Below are positions 59,733 through 64,000 of a stretch of DNA of 64,000 bases, in pieces (position 1 is the stretch's first letter; each line of letters begins with the position of its first letter). The notes below the pieces were generated by a model. It ran no database searches and was not told the DNA's origin. It was given only the letters and a program-made list of their open reading frames with translations. Source of the DNA: SIG603 sp963611165. GTDB taxonomy: Bacteria > Bacillota > Clostridia > Oscillospirales > Acutalibacteraceae. The position numbers and the translations under genes are program-made. Location: contig CAVDQG010000002.1 in the NCBI GenBank assembly GCA_963611165.1, forward strand, positions 1 to 64,000, read 5' to 3'.

Positions 59733-60000
59733 CCTTTCTTCGAACTTTGAAAACGCGGCGGATGACCGCATTTTCCGATTTGTTTTAAACAAAGCTGTTC
59801 AACATTTTCTAATGTTTCGGTTAGCATTTGTTAACCTCTTGCCGCATCCTCTTTCCTTTTGTCCCCATCTGACCCTGCTTTCAAAAAGATGAGAAATACC
59901 GATGTTAACTTTAACTAACTTTTGCTTTTTAAATTGCGTTAGCGAGACTAACAAAAGTTAAAATATTATAACTTCAATTAATCTAAACTAACCATTAGGG
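59733..60000 (-). other. Long untranslated leader with repeated ACTAAC elements
   Basis: No gene is visible between the promoter and the surface-protein start. ACTAAC occurs at 59914, 59947 and 59987 (plus-strand reading), with GTTAGC at 59938 forming a small inverted pair, and AACTTTTG/CAAAAGTT arms near 59915-59960. These may form RNA structure or regulator sites. Confidence 0.4.
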
Positions 60001-60030
60001 ATTATAACATTCAATTACAAAAAAAGTCAA
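60001..60030 (-). promoter_or_regulatory. Promoter for the Big_2 surface-protein gene
   Basis: Minus strand TTGACT (60030-60025), 18-base spacer, TATAAT (60006-60001). Confidence 0.6.
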
Positions 60031-60077
60031 AGAAAAATAATCTAAAATTCAGTATTTTTTCAAAATTCGTAAAATAG

Positions 60078-60113
60078 CAAAAAACGACCGTCCAAAAGGA
60101 CAGCCGTTTTGTA
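60078..60113 (-). terminator. Terminator of the dipeptidase gene
   Basis: Minus-strand AAAACGGCTGTCC / GGACGGTCGTTTT with loop TTTT, then TTTTGC. Confidence 0.75.
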
Positions 60114-60146
60114 TATTTTGCAGTTTGTTTGCAAAAGTTACAAAGA

Positions 60147-61511
60147 TTACAGTGCAAGAAGATTTAAAATTGCCTGAATGTAAATGCAAATCTGAGCCTT
60201 AAGAGACTCAATCGGAACATTCTCGTTAGCATCGTGAATATGGTTCTCCTCGCCGGGGAACTCACAGCCGAACGCAATGATACCGGGAACAGCCTTTGCG
60301 TAAGTGCCGCCGCCGATAACCTCGGGCTTATGCTCTGTGTCGCCCGTCATCTCGACATAAGCGCCGTAGAGCGACTTGACAAGATCGGACTCAGGCGGAT
60401 AGAAGAGAGCCTCACCGACACCGAGAATCTCGATTTTTCCCTTTTCATTCTCAAGGTATGGTTCTGCAAGCTTCTTGACATCGTCAGGCTTGAATGTAAC
60501 GGGAACACGAATATCGATAGTACCCGTGATAACATCGCCCTCTGTCTTCATGATACCGTTATTGAATGTGAGTGCGCCGTATTCATCGCTGATTTTAAGT
60601 CCGACGCCCTCACCGTCGCATGCAGTGCCGATTTTCTCGTTGTAGAAATCACAGAAATCGTCCTCGAAGCCGGCATTCTTGAGTGCAAGCATCGTGAATG
60701 ATGCGGCATTTACTCCGAGAAGCGGAGTTGATGCGTGAGCGGCAACGCCGACAGCGTCAATTGTGAGTTTGCCGTCCTCCTCGCTTACCGTGAAGCTCTT
60801 AAGCGGAGTCTCGGAAAGTGCCTTCTCGAGCTTAGACTTATCGACATCGTTGGCATTAACAACAGTTACGCAGTGGTTGCAAACAGCATTGGAAACAAAG
60901 CCGCCGTCCATAGAAACAATCTTTGTGTTCTTGCTTGAGATTTTCATAGCACAGTGGCCCTTTTCGCCGTAGATACCTGGGAACTCTCCGTCAGGAGTGA
61001 AACCGTAAGTAACAGCCTGCTCGTGAGCCACATAGTACTTCATGCAAGCTGAACCTGTCTCCTCGTTTGTGCCCATGAGAAGTCTGATTTTCTTTTCGAC
61101 AGGAACGCCCATATCCTTAAGGATTTTCATAGCGTAAAGAGAAGCGATAACCGCACCCTTATCATCGGATACGCCTCTGCCGTAATAGTAGCCGTCTTTC
61201 TCGACAAGAGTGAACGGATCTGTATTCCAGCCCTCGCCCGCAGGAACTATATCGAGGTGAGCCGCAATACCGATGAGCTTATCGGAGTCGGCATTTCCCA
61301 TCTCGGCAAATCCGCAGTAATTTTCGAGGTTCTTTGTCTTGAAACCAAGCTCCTCGGCGATTGTGAGAGCCTCCGCAAGAACAGCGGCAGGAGCCTCACC
61401 GAAAGGCTTGCCCTCTAAGGGTTCGCCCTCAACGGAATTGTACTTTACAAGACGTGCAAGATTAGCTTTAATTTCGGGCATCAAAGGCTCAACCTTATCC
61501 ATGTACTTCAT
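60147..61511 (-). CDS. Dipeptidase, PepV/Sapep family (M20)
   Basis: A 454-residue zinc peptidase that removes N-terminal residues from dipeptides and some tripeptides. Metal ligands lie in IAAHLDIVPAGEGW (His, with the nearby Asp), GRGVSDDKGAV (Asp), and GTNEETGSACMKYY (Glu-Glu), and a late His in EENHIHDANENV. A lid domain is inserted in the middle, as in PepV. The start ATG at 61511 has AAAGGA 7 bases upstream; the longer frame to 61544 lacks this. Confidence 0.92.
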   Translation of the reverse strand: MKYMDKVEPLMPEIKANLARLVKYNSVEGEPLEGKPFGEAPAAVLAEALTIAEELGFKTKNLENYCGFAEMGNADSDKLIGIAAHLDIVPAGEGWNTDPFTLVEKDGYYYGRGVSDDKGAVIASLYAMKILKDMGVPVEKKIRLLMGTNEETGSACMKYYVAHEQAVTYGFTPDGEFPGIYGEKGHCAMKISSKNTKIVSMDGGFVSNAVCNHCVTVVNANDVDKSKLEKALSETPLKSFTVSEEDGKLTIDAVGVAAHASTPLLGVNAASFTMLALKNAGFEDDFCDFYNEKIGTACDGEGVGLKISDEYGALTFNNGIMKTEGDVITGTIDIRVPVTFKPDDVKKLAEPYLENEKGKIEILGVGEALFYPPESDLVKSLYGAYVEMTGDTEHKPEVIGGGTYAKAVPGIIAFGCEFPGEENHIHDANENVPIESLKAQICIYIQAILNLLAL

Positions 61512-61556
61512 GATAATCTTTCCTTTCTTTATTTGAATATTCAACCGAATATTAAT

Positions 61557-64000
61557 TTAACCAAAATACCAATTGGGAAGCCATTCGAGAGAATGGATAT
61601 ACTCGCTTGTTGTCGGTCTGCCCGAAAGTACGGGGTAGAAAACAGCGAACATTACAAGAATGATAAGCGTGAACACCGCCAAAATCACATACCTGACATC
61701 TATCTTTGCGAGAACTCCGCTCTTGCCTATCGGCTTCGAGAGTGCACCCACGGATTCCATGCACTTGAAAGCACCTATAAGCGAAATGACAAGCCACGGA
61801 ACAGCCGTGAAATAGTGATAGATAAATGTAAGACGGGGAACGAGAGTCCACGGCACATAAGCCGCCGCAAATCCGACTAAAGCGGTAAACGACCAATCTC
61901 TGCGCTTACGGATGTAGACAGGTATCGCAAAAATCAGAGCGACCAATCCGAACCACCAAAGTATCGGATCTCCGAGACAGGTAATGGAGCTTACTCCGCC
62001 TTTTCCGTCAACATTATAATCAATAGCGTACCAGATATTTCTTATGTCAAACGGCCACTCATACCACGGAGAAGCGAAGTAGTGCTCGGCGACAAGGTTC
62101 TTGTGATAGTTATACATATGCGTCTGATACGAGATGAAGTTACCGAAAACATTATCTCTGTTCTGCGGCTGAAGCGTCAGCGGCAGGAAAGCGGCAAAGT
62201 ATATCAGGCACGGAATAACAATGAATATTCCAACGCACCACGCACAGAGCAAATAGCACTTGGAGAGATATTCTCTCTTGTCGCCCTTGGGAGCATTAGA
62301 GAACAGCTTCACAAAATACATGACCGCAAGACCTACCGCCGCATAGACGCATGTCCATTTGGAGGCACAGCCCACCCCCATGAATATTCCCGAGAGGAAA
62401 AGCGGGATAAGCAGTTCTTTTATAGATGCTTTCGTGATGTCCTTTTGCACAAAGACAAGCATAGCGTCATACATCAATAGCATAAAAAACACGGCGTAAG
62501 TATCTATCGTGGCAATTCTTGTCTGAGTGAAATGCATAAAGTCGAACGCAAAGAGGATTGTGCCCGCCGCCGAAAGAACGGAGTTTCCGAAAAGTCTCTT
62601 TAAGAAATGGTAAAGTATCGGAAGCATAAGAACACCGAAAAGCGTTCCCATAAATCTCCAGCCGAACGGATTCATACCGAACATTCTTATTCCGAGAGAA
62701 ATTATAAGCTTGCCGAGAGTCGGATGAGTATTCTCGTAGCTTTCCACTCCGAGGATAAATTCATAAGCGGTTCTTGCATGATATATTTCATCGAAGTAGG
62801 TGGAATTCATGTAGCTTGAATGAAGCGGAACAGCATTTTGCTCATCTGTCAGCTTCTCAGCCGTGCCGCTGTCGTCATTTACTATACTTATGCCGACAAC
62901 GCTGTCGCAAGCCGCATTCACAAATCCGATTTCATTTATAACAACGGAGTCATCGAGTGCGGTAACACGGATATATTTTCCGTTTCCTACCGTCAATTCG
63001 ATTTCTTTCCACTCATAGACAGCCGCCTCGTCGATGGTCTCAACCTCGTTCCAAACCTTTCCGTCCGTGCTCTGTTCCACCGTGACCGCACAGCCAACCT
63101 TATAGCTTGTGCCGTTCGTGCTGATACCTGGCAGAAGTCTTATGCCTGAAGAGTCCTCGCTTGCCTCAAGAACAACGCTCTCGCCCTCTTTCGGCTCCCA
63201 CGAGGTGTTGGCTGAAATTCTGTCTCCGAGAGCATAAAAAGCGACAGCCGCATAAATGAGAGTGATTACACCGCAGATTATCAAATCTTTTTTTGTGATT
63301 TTTCTCTCGCTTGCTTCACAGGTGGAAGAAATGAGCATAATAGGCTCCTTAGTGCTATTCTTTTTAGTCGTGACTTTAGCCGAAGAAACCGCCTTTTTCT
63401 CTGCCGCCTTCTTCTTTTTTGCGATAAAGTCAAAATAGAGCTCGACGACAAAATAAATATAAATGAGAACATGAGCCGCCGAGAGGAATATTATCTGAAT
63501 CGAAGTCGGCGAAATATACGAATTGTCAAGATAGAGAACATAAGATACATTCAGGAAGTGGAAAAAGCTCAGTCCGCTGAATATAAAGAGATAGTCTCTG
63601 TTCTTTGTGTAGAAGTAACTTAGGAGAATGAAAAGCATAGACGGGAAAACATATCTCTCGTGCATTTTTACAGAGAAAATATATACCGTGAACATCAAAA
63701 GAGCAGCCGCAGGGAACACGACCTCCTTGGCTCTTTCCTTTCTCGCAAACCACATGAGCACAGCGCAAAGTGCAGTCGCAAGGCAGGGGCCAAACCAGTT
63801 GAGAACAAAAAGTCCAAAGCCGCTTTCGGGAAGCTTGCCCCAGTTTTTGCCTATCATATCCCAGAAATTGTAAGCATTTATGGAATAATAATCGTAGTAA
63901 TCCATAGTCGACTTGTATCTCTCGATAAGCCAGCTGTAATCAAATCCGCTTGTGTACGGCTTTGCGACAACAAGGATAACCACAAGTGCCGAGAGAACAC
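61557..64000 (-). CDS. Membrane glycosyltransferase fusion, PMT-type (partial, runs off right edge)
   Basis: At least 813 residues, open at its 5' end. The visible N-terminal part (about 1-195) is the tail half of a Gpi18/GT-C-like multi-span protein with the motif VKMHERYVFPSML. A cytoplasmic Lys/Ala-rich linker follows, then a span, an outside beta domain (about 255-355) that resembles a discoidin/F5-8C carbohydrate-binding module, and a full PMT/GT39-type glycosyltransferase (about 375-808) starting STYFDEIYHARTAYEF with the catalytic-type Asp-Glu pair and HPTLGK. It would move a sugar from a lipid-linked donor onto surface protein or polymer. The target is unknown. Confidence 0.85.
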   Translation of the reverse strand, partial: VLSALVVILVVAKPYTSGFDYSWLIERYKSTMDYYDYYSINAYNFWDMIGKNWGKLPESGFGLFVLNWFGPCLATALCAVLMWFARKERAKEVVFPAAALLMFTVYIFSVKMHERYVFPSMLFILLSYFYTKNRDYLFIFSGLSFFHFLNVSYVLYLDNSYISPTSIQIIFLSAAHVLIYIYFVVELYFDFIAKKKKAAEKKAVSSAKVTTKKNSTKEPIMLISSTCEASERKITKKDLIICGVITLIYAAVAFYALGDRISANTSWEPKEGESVVLEASEDSSGIRLLPGISTNGTSYKVGCAVTVEQSTDGKVWNEVETIDEAAVYEWKEIELTVGNGKYIRVTALDDSVVINEIGFVNAACDSVVGISIVNDDSGTAEKLTDEQNAVPLHSSYMNSTYFDEIYHARTAYEFILGVESYENTHPTLGKLIISLGIRMFGMNPFGWRFMGTLFGVLMLPILYHFLKRLFGNSVLSAAGTILFAFDFMHFTQTRIATIDTYAVFFMLLMYDAMLVFVQKDITKASIKELLIPLFLSGIFMGVGCASKWTCVYAAVGLAVMYFVKLFSNAPKGDKREYLSKCYLLCAWCVGIFIVIPCLIYFAAFLPLTLQPQNRDNVFGNFISYQTHMYNYHKNLVAEHYFASPWYEWPFDIRNIWYAIDYNVDGKGGVSSITCLGDPILWWFGLVALIFAIPVYIRKRRDWSFTALVGFAAAYVPWTLVPRLTFIYHYFTAVPWLVISLIGAFKCMESVGALSKPIGKSGVLAKIDVRYVILAVFTLIILVMFAVFYPVLSGRPTTSEYIHSLEWLPNWYFG

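Noticed and set aside
59283..59892. Two plus-strand frames of Ser/Ala/Gly or Cys/Leu repeats
   Set aside because: They are the reverse reading of the PEAT repeat tract and have no start signal.

Overview
The window reads as chromosome of a low-to-mid GC Gram-positive gut bacterium of the class Clostridia, most like the Ruminococcaceae/Oscillospiraceae. The signs are a fused ispH-rpsA gene, lipoprotein and signal-peptide-rich surface genes with Ser/Thr/Pro linkers and Big_2-type domains, sigma-A promoters of the TTGACA-17-TATAAT type, strong AGGAGG-type ribosome sites, and no outer-membrane genes. No tRNA, rRNA, CRISPR array or transposase was seen. One run of N (7210-7262) is an assembly gap.

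Layout. 0-3 kb: rlmD, whose 3' end carries a dnaX-like -1 frameshift signal and a tail that runs off the left edge, then a secreted M23 peptidase. 3-9 kb: ychF, an amino-acid ABC transporter with a rearranged binding domain fused to the permease, its ATPase (cut by the gap), and a secreted cysteine-hydrolase-like protein. 9-15 kb: a peroxiredoxin-like protein, L-serine dehydratase, a sugar-isomerase-like protein, an autoregulated marR-MATE pair, and a mutarotase. 15-21 kb: an MMPL transporter, a 1130-residue secreted heptad-repeat protein, and a divergent TetR gene with three matching operators. 21-27 kb: a second isomerase-like protein, a hexapeptide acetyltransferase, and a heterodimeric ABC exporter.

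27-36 kb is a housekeeping block read leftward: secD-secF, and rpiR-type regulator, HI0933 flavoprotein, cmk, plsC, ispH-rpsA. 36-42 kb: a membrane-anchored unknown and uvrB-uvrA behind LexA-like boxes. 42-48 kb: a histidine phosphatase, a RadC-like protein, a 530-base patch of inverted intergenic repeats, a flavodoxin/HxlR divergent pair, an esterase, and a RING/zinc-ribbon membrane protein. 48-49.4 kb is rpsF-ssb-rpsR.

49.4-56.3 kb is the most striking part: a leftward cluster of a NusG-domain-II protein, a Gx-transporter-family protein, an ApbE flavin transferase, a seven-domain and a two-domain FMN-binding surface protein, and a NapH-like 4Fe-4S membrane protein. Together these look like a flavin-based route for electrons from the membrane to the outside of the cell, in the style of Listeria extracellular electron transfer. 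56.4-64 kb holds a large Big_2 surface protein, a PepV-type dipeptidase and a membrane glycosyltransferase fusion that runs off the right edge.
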